From Bdellovibrionales bacterium (GTDB taxonomy: Bacteria; Bdellovibrionota; UBA2361; JAGRAS01), in assembly GCA_020434465.1 (NCBI GenBank), contig JAGRAS010000047.1:1-8959 (forward strand): a stretch of 8,959 nt of DNA, given 5' to 3'. The notes under the pieces were generated by a model. The model did not search any database and was not told the origin of the DNA. It saw nothing but the letters and a program-made list of their open reading frames with translations. How positions within the stretch are numbered: position 1 is the first letter of the stretch; every line of letters begins with the position of its first letter. This document shows positions 1 through 5,937 of the stretch, piece after piece. The translations under genes were made by a program, and so were the position numbers.

Positions 1-2
1 TG

Positions 3-2354
3 CGCTCCGGAATTAAATTTGATGAAATCGCTATTGCTAGTGGAGGTAAAAGAGAAAATGTAATCTCGGAATGGTTTACTTGCCCAGCAATAGATGAACA
101 CGGGGAAAAACAGTATCAAGAATTAGAGAAAAGATTGAAAAAAATAGAACGTCCAGACATTAATAGACTTGCACCAAGCTTATTTTTAAGCGGTAGCTCT
201 GGAGATATTGTATATGCTAGTCGCTTTCCAGATAAGGACGCTTTTAATTTAGCACAAATTCTTCCTGACTGTATGGTGTATTCTGCGGAAATAAACAACT
301 CAGGTTCAAGCTATATAGTTGGCTCAAGAAGTGGCCTTGCAAAAGTAACAATAAACTCACAAGGTGAATTCTTTCCTAGAGAAACCCTTGAAGGAGCATA
401 TTTATCTAATGTAGTTCCAGAAATTGTAAATTTAAGATCAACAGCACGAATAAAAGTAATAGATGATTTTATTAGTGGAGTTGTACAAACAATAAAATTC
501 AATGGTAGACTAATTTTTAGAAATCCTATAAGCACAGATCAAGCTTTAGATGATATTGAACTAAATCTAAGAACCGATGATGGGAAAGACACTTCTAGCC
601 GGCCAGAAGAATTATCCACAAAAGCACTTTTTGAGCTTTTTTGTAAAATTAAAAAGAGTCAAAGTAGAAGTAAACATGGCTATCTTATACCTGAAATTAC
701 TTCTTTTCCTTCAAGGTATGGTGAGAATTTTCAGCGATTTTTTGTGCCAAGAATACTTGCACAAGAATTTATGTTGATAATGTTATATCCTAAAGATATT
801 CAACGTGAAGCACGCAGACCATATTTAGTTGAAAGAGAACAAGTAGAAATCTCAATGAGAAGCAAAGGGATAAGACTTCTCTATTCTCGCCCTGAGACAA
901 GCGATTGGATTGTTAGCGAAATCTGGAAAGATAGAGTTATTGGAATTGATTTAACAAACAATCGCCCATTTCTGCCGCCAACAAATTTCGTTTACGCAGG
1001 CCAAAGAGTAAGATCAAATCAAGGCGTAGAAATTGTTTCAACCTCCAGCCAGAGGATTGATAGGCCAAATTTTTTAAAACTTAGAAGCTTTGAACGAACT
1101 TCAAATGGAGTAGGAAATATTGGGGATAAGTTTGACTTGATTGAACGTCCTAGACAGACAATAGATATTGTTCCTTGGTTTGAGCATAATGGAAAAACTT
1201 ACGTTCTTGGAAAAGATTATCCAAGGCCACTTATGATTTTAAATCAAAACCCGCTTGATGAAAGTAAGTCTGCTGGATATACAGTTGAGCAAATTTCAGC
1301 AATGCTTGATGTTGAAGATAATAAAGATTTAAGTAGTGAAGAAATTACAGCTATTGCTTTAAAAATTCTAAAAGAAAGAGCCGGTATTCAAGATTCTGAC
1401 ATCGAAGAATACGGTAAAGATGGAATGATTCTTACAGCACCAAGTATTATAAGCGAAAGAGCTTACACCTACTATCTAAAAATTAAACCTACAAAATCTC
1501 TTAGAGAAATGACTGGTGGATATACTGGAGAATTATCTACTACAGGAAACTTAAGACCAGTAGAAGTCCAGCAGGTTTTTCTAGCCTCACAAGTTGGAGG
1601 AATAACAAGTAATCGATTAGAGCAATTAACTTATGAGATTCTCTTTGAACAAAAAAAACATATTCGATCTTGGCTTGGGTCAGAGTTAAGTCTAAAAGTT
1701 CAAAATGCTAATCATCTTGAAGAAAAAACTGTGCTTGAAGCTTTCAAAGTACCAGCAGGTCATACATTTAAAGAACTAAAAGATGCCGCAAATAGATTTT
1801 ATGAACTTTTCAGTGCTGATTTTGAAGAGAAAAATGCTTCAGGTGAGACTATTGGTCGAGCATCGCTAGAATATGCGAGACCAAAAACTGTTTCTGGATA
1901 TAGTGCCAACGTGATTGCTTTCCTTCCGATTATCCGAACTAACACAGATGCAAGAGACGATAAATTTTTAGTAGGTCTTGAACAAAGAGACCTTTCAGCA
2001 GTGCAAATATTCAATCCTGAAACTTCTTGGATTGTCGCAGCTCCAAGTTTCAGAATCGCAAGTTCAACAACTAAAATGGAACAGGCTAAGAAGTTTGTTT
2101 TAGATAAACTACCTGAGCACTTCAACACTAAAGGTTTATCACTTATTCCTGCTGGGATAAAATTCTCTCCATCTAATGGAACATGCATAGACGAGATCTA
2201 CCCTTTCTTTATGGAAGTAGATGCTGCATCAGCTAAAGACTCTAGATTTATCTGGGTTGACTTAAAAGAGTTATTTAAAAACAGAGGGTTCATTTTAGAT
2301 AGTGCTCTACGAACCCTAGTCAACAGAGCAGTTCACGCTCTTGGAATACTATAG
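3..2354 (+). CDS. Large protein with two degenerate Nudix-like regions, 5'-truncated by window edge
   Basis: The reading frame is open from base 3 without a stop, so the TTG at 135 is not the real start; 783 codons are visible and the N terminus lies outside the window. I do not recognise the whole protein. Numbering from base 3, residues about 382-496 resemble a Nudix fold: a beta-rich start (TIDIVPWF), a KILKERAGI stretch at 454-462 that matches the second half of a Nudix box, then APSIISERAYTYYLKIKP, much like the PSPG-x-S-[DE]E segment of ADP-ribose pyrophosphatases. Residues about 631-775 repeat this architecture (VIAFLPII, AKKFVLDKLPEHF at 695-707, IPAGIKFSPSNG, then a RFIWVDLKEL end). 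Of the box glutamates only E458 remains in the first copy and none clearly in the second, so hydrolase activity is doubtful. The first 380 residues are soluble-looking, with no membrane segment and no family I can name. The stop overlaps the end of prs-pncA by 6 bp, tail to tail. The coding call is very secure; the Nudix reading is an inference of moderate to low certainty. Confidence 0.85.
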   Translation, partial: RSGIKFDEIAIASGGKRENVISEWFTCPAIDEHGEKQYQELEKRLKKIERPDINRLAPSLFLSGSSGDIVYASRFPDKDAFNLAQILPDCMVYSAEINNSGSSYIVGSRSGLAKVTINSQGEFFPRETLEGAYLSNVVPEIVNLRSTARIKVIDDFISGVVQTIKFNGRLIFRNPISTDQALDDIELNLRTDDGKDTSSRPEELSTKALFELFCKIKKSQSRSKHGYLIPEITSFPSRYGENFQRFFVPRILAQEFMLIMLYPKDIQREARRPYLVEREQVEISMRSKGIRLLYSRPETSDWIVSEIWKDRVIGIDLTNNRPFLPPTNFVYAGQRVRSNQGVEIVSTSSQRIDRPNFLKLRSFERTSNGVGNIGDKFDLIERPRQTIDIVPWFEHNGKTYVLGKDYPRPLMILNQNPLDESKSAGYTVEQISAMLDVEDNKDLSSEEITAIALKILKERAGIQDSDIEEYGKDGMILTAPSIISERAYTYYLKIKPTKSLREMTGGYTGELSTTGNLRPVEVQQVFLASQVGGITSNRLEQLTYEILFEQKKHIRSWLGSELSLKVQNANHLEEKTVLEAFKVPAGHTFKELKDAANRFYELFSADFEEKNASGETIGRASLEYARPKTVSGYSANVIAFLPIIRTNTDARDDKFLVGLEQRDLSAVQIFNPETSWIVAAPSFRIASSTTKMEQAKKFVLDKLPEHFNTKGLSLIPAGIKFSPSNGTCIDEIYPFFMEVDAASAKDSRFIWVDLKELFKNRGFILDSALRTLVNRAVHALGIL

Positions 2355-4070
2355 AAATACTATCCCTCTTAATCTTTCATTAGCTCTGTTTACTCCTCTT
2401 TCAGGAAAGCGTTCTTTTGCTTCAATAACCGCAATATCTCTTTTTCTAAGCTCTTTAAAAGTTTCAAGATCATCTCCTGGCTCAAGATTCACAGCACGAG
2501 TTGCATCTAAAACTACAGAAACTTCAGATCCTAACTCTCTACCATCAAATGCTGTGTAAGCTACGCAGTAATCAAGAGCCAGCCCTGCTACATCAATTTT
2601 CACTTGAGAAAGATCTAAACCTCGTTTTTTTGCTTCTTGCTCTAAATATTGTCTTAACTCTGTTTCTTGTTCGCGTCCATTATCCCAAAATGCACTATAG
2701 CTATCAATTTCTGGATTAGTACCTTTATAAATTACTTTATCAATTCTATCTGTATCAAGTTCTGGATGAAATTCAGCGCCAATAGACCCCTGAACACAAT
2801 GATCTGGCCACATCACTTGCTTTCCTCCTTTGTGATCAACTTGAGCAAACAGTTCTTGACCAGGATGATTTGATGCAAAACTTACATGATTCCTTGGATG
2901 CCAATCTTTGCTTGCAATAATTAGATCATAATCACCATCTTTCATCAGTCTATTAACAACTTCTACTGTTGCATCTCCATCTGCTACTGCTAAGGAACCA
3001 CCTGGGCAAAAGTCATTTTGAATATCAACTAGTAATAATACTTTCATTTTTTCCTCCATTCTTGATAAACCTTTTGAATTTGTACTTAGTCCTCCGGGAA
3101 GTAGTTCAAGTTTTCTAGGAATCGCGAACCTATCAATTAAAAGTTCTCTATTTAGTGCTTGAGTAATCAGATCTGATGCTGAAACAACTTTTACGAAATC
3201 ATTATTAATTTTTTGAGACCCTGGCCAGGTATCAGTGACTATTAATTGTTTAAAGAGTCCACTATTCTTTAATTTTTCTACAGCATCGGCAGTAAAATCA
3301 GCATGAGTTGCCGCAAGAGTTACACTTTTAGCACCAGCATCAAGATATTTGCGAGCAGCACCAAGAGCCGTGCCACCACTTCTAATCATATCATCATAAA
3401 TTATTACATCTTTTCCTTTTACATCTCCTTTTATTTCGCCAACTATTTTTGTTTCAGTGCTTGAAATCCTAACTTTATTGATTAATGCATGAGGAGATTC
3501 TAATAAATTTGCAAGAGAAATTACTGCTTCATGTCTCCCAGTATCTGCCGATGCAATTACAGTATTGCTGCCAACATGAGTACTAATTGCTGTTGCGATA
3601 AGTTTTTCAGCATGTATCTGTATTGGAGTTATTTGATCTCGATTGAAAAAACTTTCAATAACTTCAGCATGAAGATCAATAAGTATAACTTTATTTAGCT
3701 CAGTTGTTTTTGGAAGATCGCTCAGCATTTGCGCGCGATTTTTTGCGATTGCTACTTCCCCTCGCCTTTTAGAACGTTCCTGAGTTGAATATCGATAAAA
3801 TGGCACAACTATGGTCAAAGTTTTTACTTCAGTTGCCAGCTCTCGCGAAAAATCTAGAACAGAAAAGAAGTGTTCGTTGTCAGTACTGCCAATAAGAACA
3901 ACATCCTTACCACGATAGTCAGCCTCAGTATCTAATTCACGATGTATTTCACCATTTGGAAATATTTCCTCAGTAAGGCTTCCAGCTATATAATTTGGAT
4001 CTTTGCATATTTGATCTCTCATATACTCATAGCCAGGAACTGCAAAAATCATTATTTCTGAACTATTCAT
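2349..4070 (-). CDS. prs-pncA: Fused ribose-phosphate pyrophosphokinase and nicotinamidase (Prs-PncA)
   Basis: Residues 1 to about 315 are PRPP synthetase, which makes PRPP from ribose 5-phosphate and ATP. Visible motifs are VVPFYRYSTQERSKRRGE (88-105, ATP-binding region), DLHAEVIESFF (132-142, metal/catalytic), KVRISSTE (199-206, flexible loop) and the PRPP loop DDMIRSGGT (226-234). Residues 342-573 are a full-length nicotinamidase (nicotinamide to nicotinate plus ammonia) with catalytic D349, K449 and C502 (in LALDYCVAYTAFDG) and metal ligands D389, H391 and H424 (KDWHPRNH, WPDHCVQG). A polar linker of about 25-30 residues (316-341) joins them. Both halves keep every key residue I checked. 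Their products, PRPP and nicotinate, are the two substrates of nicotinate phosphoribosyltransferase, so the fusion fits NAD salvage in the cytosol. ATG at 4070 has GGGAGG 7 nt upstream and its own promoter. An internal SD plus ATG at the linker end may also yield free PncA. Its 3' end overlaps the convergent gene by 6 bp. Confidence 0.95.
   Translation of the reverse strand: MNSSEIMIFAVPGYEYMRDQICKDPNYIAGSLTEEIFPNGEIHRELDTEADYRGKDVVLIGSTDNEHFFSVLDFSRELATEVKTLTIVVPFYRYSTQERSKRRGEVAIAKNRAQMLSDLPKTTELNKVILIDLHAEVIESFFNRDQITPIQIHAEKLIATAISTHVGSNTVIASADTGRHEAVISLANLLESPHALINKVRISSTETKIVGEIKGDVKGKDVIIYDDMIRSGGTALGAARKYLDAGAKSVTLAATHADFTADAVEKLKNSGLFKQLIVTDTWPGSQKINNDFVKVVSASDLITQALNRELLIDRFAIPRKLELLPGGLSTNSKGLSRMEEKMKVLLLVDIQNDFCPGGSLAVADGDATVEVVNRLMKDGDYDLIIASKDWHPRNHVSFASNHPGQELFAQVDHKGGKQVMWPDHCVQGSIGAEFHPELDTDRIDKVIYKGTNPEIDSYSAFWDNGREQETELRQYLEQEAKKRGLDLSQVKIDVAGLALDYCVAYTAFDGRELGSEVSVVLDATRAVNLEPGDDLETFKELRKRDIAVIEAKERFPERGVNRANERLRGIVFL
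3045..3057 (-). promoter_or_regulatory. Internal ribosome binding site and ATG for free PncA
   Basis: On the minus strand GGAGG (3057-3053) is followed by five A's and an in-frame ATG (3047-3045) coding Met342 of the fusion, exactly where the nicotinamidase begins (MKVLLLVDIQNDF). SD and spacing are near ideal and match those of the gene's own start. The 232-aa product would be the usual length of a stand-alone PncA. It may be a working second start, or a relic of two formerly separate genes. The GAG-GAA codons could also create GGAGG by chance. Confidence 0.5.
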
Positions 4071-4077
4071 TTATATT

Positions 4078-4083
4078 CCTCCC
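4078..4083 (-). promoter_or_regulatory. Strong Shine-Dalgarno of prs-pncA
   Basis: GGGAGG on the minus strand lies 7 nt before the ATG at 4070. It is one of the few clear SD sites in the window and supports this start over any downstream ATG. Confidence 0.8.
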
Positions 4084-4099
4084 GAAACAATATTAATTG

Positions 4100-4127
4100 C
4101 ATATAGCACGCATATATATTAAGTCAA
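4100..4127 (-). promoter_or_regulatory. Sigma70-type promoter of prs-pncA
   Basis: On the minus strand, TTGACT (4127-4122, 5 of 6 to consensus) is followed after 16 bp by TATATG (4105-4100, 4 of 6). Transcription would begin roughly 20-25 nt before the ATG, leaving a short leader that just holds the SD. This suggests that prs-pncA can be transcribed apart from the channel and YkvA-like genes upstream. No operator-like palindrome overlaps the boxes. Confidence 0.5.
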
Positions 4128-4238
4128 GCCTTTAAATTTTGAATCTATATTCTTCAGTATATACAATTAGTTATATTTTTGGTCGATCTTGGCTTTGGGT
4201 GAAGTAAGGCAAGTATAATTGTGTTCAACATATACTTT

Positions 4239-4270
4239 ATTGATTTAATAAGATGCTCTTACTCATCAAT
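4239..4270. other. Two-part hairpin in the 227-bp intergenic gap
   Basis: ATTGAT (4239-4244) pairs with ATCAAT (4265-4270), and inside it TAAGA (4249-4253) pairs with TCTTA (4257-4261) around a 3-nt loop, with a 4/3 internal bulge. It begins 28 nt past the stop of the YkvA-like gene. On the minus strand no U-run follows, so it is not a classical terminator; on the plus strand a T-rich stretch (TATTTACTTTTTT) follows. It might end or stabilise the upstream mRNA. The rest of the gap (4128-4238 and 4271-4297) shows no gene; 4211-4217 and 4231-4237 form a 7-bp inverted repeat of unknown meaning. Confidence 0.3.
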
Positions 4271-4297
4271 TATTTACTTTTTTAAGAAAAATGAAAT

Positions 4298-4705
4298 TTA
4301 TTCCGGAACATCAATATAATATTCATCCCAGCCTATTTTTTCTAGGACATGGTTAAGCACTCGAAAGTCATCATCAAAAAAAAAAAAAAAAATCTCATCT
4401 GGAAAAGGATCCTCTGCCACAGCAAAGTATCGTACCGCACCAATAATTAATCCCTGCTCCTTAGTAGAAAAGCGATCATAGTTATCTAATAATTCAATAC
4501 AAACTTTATATATGCTTGTTGCAAGATTTAAATCCATTGTAGGATTATTTGAGATTGAAGCTCTTAATTGATTCATACTATTTTCAAGTTGAGATCTTAA
4601 AACTGGAATATTGTCACTAGAAACCACCTCACAACAATTTCTAAAAACACTAGCAACTGAGGTCGGAAATTTTGGCAATGGATGTTTTTTACGTTTCCAA
4701 ATCAT
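4298..4705 (-). CDS. Small YkvA/DUF1232-like protein with a homopolymer-encoded Phe run
   Basis: This is a 135-aa protein without signal peptide. Residues 93-125 (RYFAVAEDPFPDEI, then a Phe run, then DDDFRVLNHVLEKIG) resemble the YkvA/DUF1232 core, in which a conserved P-x-P-D segment is followed by an acidic DD and a hydrophobic helix. The function of that family is not established, and the match is by eye only. The N-terminal part (about 30-90) looks helical. Five consecutive Phe codons (106-110) come from a 17-nt A/T run, so a one-base slip would destroy the conserved DDD segment and the C terminus. The gene starts 19 bp after the potassium channel stop on the same strand and probably shares its transcript. 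No clear SD precedes the ATG. Coding is likely because reading frame, codon use and operon position all agree; the family name is tentative. Confidence 0.7.
   Translation of the reverse strand: MIWKRKKHPLPKFPTSVASVFRNCCEVVSSDNIPVLRSQLENSMNQLRASISNNPTMDLNLATSIYKVCIELLDNYDRFSTKEQGLIIGAVRYFAVAEDPFPDEIFFFFFDDDFRVLNHVLEKIGWDEYYIDVPE
4376..4392. repeat. 17-nt poly-A (poly-T on the coding strand) tract inside a gene
   Basis: There are seventeen A's in a row on the plus strand, lying inside the YkvA-like gene and read as Ile-Phe(5). It is the longest homopolymer I see in the window. The frame is intact at exactly 17. Such tracts are prone to replication slippage, transcriptional slippage and sequencing length error. 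Confidence 0.95.
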
Positions 4706-4724
4706 AATGTTTCAAAGTTATAAA

Positions 4725-5798
4725 CTAATCTGTATCAAGCACTAGTTTTTCTAATTTATCAAAATCTTTTTTATACCCAAAACAAATCAAAGTAAAACCT
4801 TTCTCTAATATTGTGTCTGCACTTGGATTAAACTTCATTTGTCCTTCTAAATCTATAATTGCAGCAACAATAATTGAGGCTGTGTTACGTATGCCCGAAT
4901 CCCTCAATGATACTCCTACTATAGGTGACTCATCTGGGATGACAATTTCTTCAAGTAATAGATCTCCGGTATTTCCATTCCCTGCTAAATCCAAAAATGC
5001 AGCAACATGAGGCCTTAAAAGACCTCCAGCAACTCTTTGTCCGCCAATTCTATAAGGTGCAATAACTTTATTGGCTCCTGCTCTGATTAACCTTTTCTCA
5101 CCTACATCGTCTTCTGCCCTACTAATAATAAAAATATTTTTATTAAGTTCACGCGAAGTTAATATGATATATAAATTATCAGCATCTTTTGGCAGTAAAG
5201 AAACTAGTCTTGTTGCTCTTTCAACACCTGCAGAAATTAGACTTTCATCCAGTGTTGCATCACCTCTAACAACTAAAAATCCAGAGCTCTCTACTTCTAT
5301 AGCGCGATCTTCATCCCTTTCAATGATAACAATTTTTGGAGGTTCTTTACAGGCACCACAATATTCCTCAACTGCAATTTTAGTTAGTCTACCATATCCG
5401 CAGAAAATAGTATGACTACTCATCCAGTCTATTGCTTCATTCATTTTATCCTTTTTAAAAACCCATTTAATTTGCTTTTCAATTATTCTTCTTGCTAATA
5501 AAGATAATACACCAGTTGCTACTCCAACACCTATAAAAATTAAAACAATTGAAAAGGCTCTACCATAATTGGAAAGAGGTTTTACTTCTTGAAAGCCAAC
5601 AGTTGTAACTGTTATAGCTGTCATATATAAAGAGTCAAACCAACCCCAACCTTCAATAGTTGAATATCCTAATGTTCCAAATACCAATAAAGAAATAACT
5701 GCAAATGTGAGTAATAAAACTTCTCTTGCTTCGTAGCTAGTAGGTCCTAAATGAAAAAGCCATGCTGGGAGGTAGGATTTTCTTTTTTTTCTGTGCAT
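4725..5798 (-). CDS. Two-TM RCK-gated potassium channel
   Basis: This is a 357-aa inner-membrane channel of the MthK-like type. TM1 is about residues 27-46, the pore helix about 53-65, the selectivity filter TVGFQ at 66-70 (in TVTTVGFQEVKPLS, a common bacterial variant of TVGYGD), and TM2 about 81-103. A cytosolic RCK N-lobe (TrkA-N) spans about 128-250 with CGYGRLT (133-139), acidic E160 at the end of the second strand, RGDATLDESLISAGVERA (178-195) and GANKVIAPYRIGG (241-253). A TrkA-C lobe follows at about 278-350 (EEIVIPDESPIVGVSLRDSGI). The third glycine of the G-x-G-x-x-G nucleotide loop is Thr139, so NAD(H) binding may be altered. It should pass K+ under control of a nucleotide or ion ligand. 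It is first in a minus-strand pair with the YkvA-like gene, and is divergent from pfk across 139 bp. The start is the ATG at 5798, without a visible SD; MHRKKRKS is a normal basic N terminus for the topology. Confidence 0.92.
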   Translation of the reverse strand: MHRKKRKSYLPAWLFHLGPTSYEAREVLLLTFAVISLLVFGTLGYSTIEGWGWFDSLYMTAITVTTVGFQEVKPLSNYGRAFSIVLIFIGVGVATGVLSLLARRIIEKQIKWVFKKDKMNEAIDWMSSHTIFCGYGRLTKIAVEEYCGACKEPPKIVIIERDEDRAIEVESSGFLVVRGDATLDESLISAGVERATRLVSLLPKDADNLYIILTSRELNKNIFIISRAEDDVGEKRLIRAGANKVIAPYRIGGQRVAGGLLRPHVAAFLDLAGNGNTGDLLLEEIVIPDESPIVGVSLRDSGIRNTASIIVAAIIDLEGQMKFNPSADTILEKGFTLICFGYKKDFDKLEKLVLDTD

Positions 5799-5821
5799 TA
5801 GTTTGAGTTATTTACTTACAA

Positions 5822-5850
5822 TTAATAAATTTGAGCAAAGTTGATTTCAA
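5822..5850 (-). promoter_or_regulatory. Candidate promoter of the potassium channel gene
   Basis: On the minus strand TTGAAA (5850-5845) and TATTAA (5827-5822) are separated by 17 bp, and the channel ATG lies 23 nt beyond the -10 box. Each box has moderate consensus fit (5 of 6 and 4 of 6). In such AT-rich DNA chance matches are common, so the support is the correct spacing and placement. Confidence 0.4.
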
Positions 5851-5868
5851 CACTTAAATTTTTATACT
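5841..5868 (+). promoter_or_regulatory. Candidate promoter of the pfk-murJ operon
   Basis: TTGATT (5841-5846) and TATACT (5863-5868) are separated by 16 bp. The -35 box overlaps the oppositely oriented -35 box of the channel promoter by two bases, making the small palindrome TTGATTTCAA. TATAAC at 5868-5873 is an alternative -10. Transcription would start near 5875-5880 and give a leader of about 60 nt before pfk. Confidence 0.4.
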
Positions 5869-5878
5869 ATAACTTCCT

Positions 5879-5936
5879 ATGACGGTGCTATCTTCAATTT
5901 ACTTATGAACTTATTTTTATGAAAGACTATTCTTAA
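5879..5936 (+). other. Chain of three mini-ORFs leading into pfk
   Basis: Three very short frames follow one another: 5879-5908 (MTVLSSIYL), 5905-5922 (MNLFL) and 5919-5936 (MKDYS). Each junction is an ATGA in which the next start overlaps the previous stop. The last ends in TAA one base before the pfk ATG, and both the third mini-ORF and pfk begin ATGAAAGAC. None has a visible SD. This could be a translation-coupled leader or simple chance in AT-rich DNA; it covers nearly the whole predicted 5' UTR. Confidence 0.3.
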
Positions 5937-5937
5937 A

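Noticed and set aside
135..137. TTG as the start of the first gene
   Set aside because: The same frame is open back to base 3 with ordinary codons and no SD lies before 135, so the gene enters from outside the window.
1799..2188. 129-codon open frame on the minus strand
   Set aside because: It is fully inside the coding region of the first gene on the other strand, with no motif and no start signal; a shadow frame.
2341..2873. Three plus-strand frames opposite the nicotinamidase part
   Set aside because: They are antisense to conserved PncA motifs and show no recognisable domain or SD.
4239..4270. Rho-independent terminator for the channel/YkvA-like transcript
   Set aside because: The stem is AT-rich and broken, and no U-run follows on the minus strand; kept only as a hairpin.
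5071..5415. 114-codon plus-strand frame opposite the potassium channel
   Set aside because: Ser-rich, low-complexity translation typical of an antisense frame, against a strongly conserved RCK domain on the minus strand.
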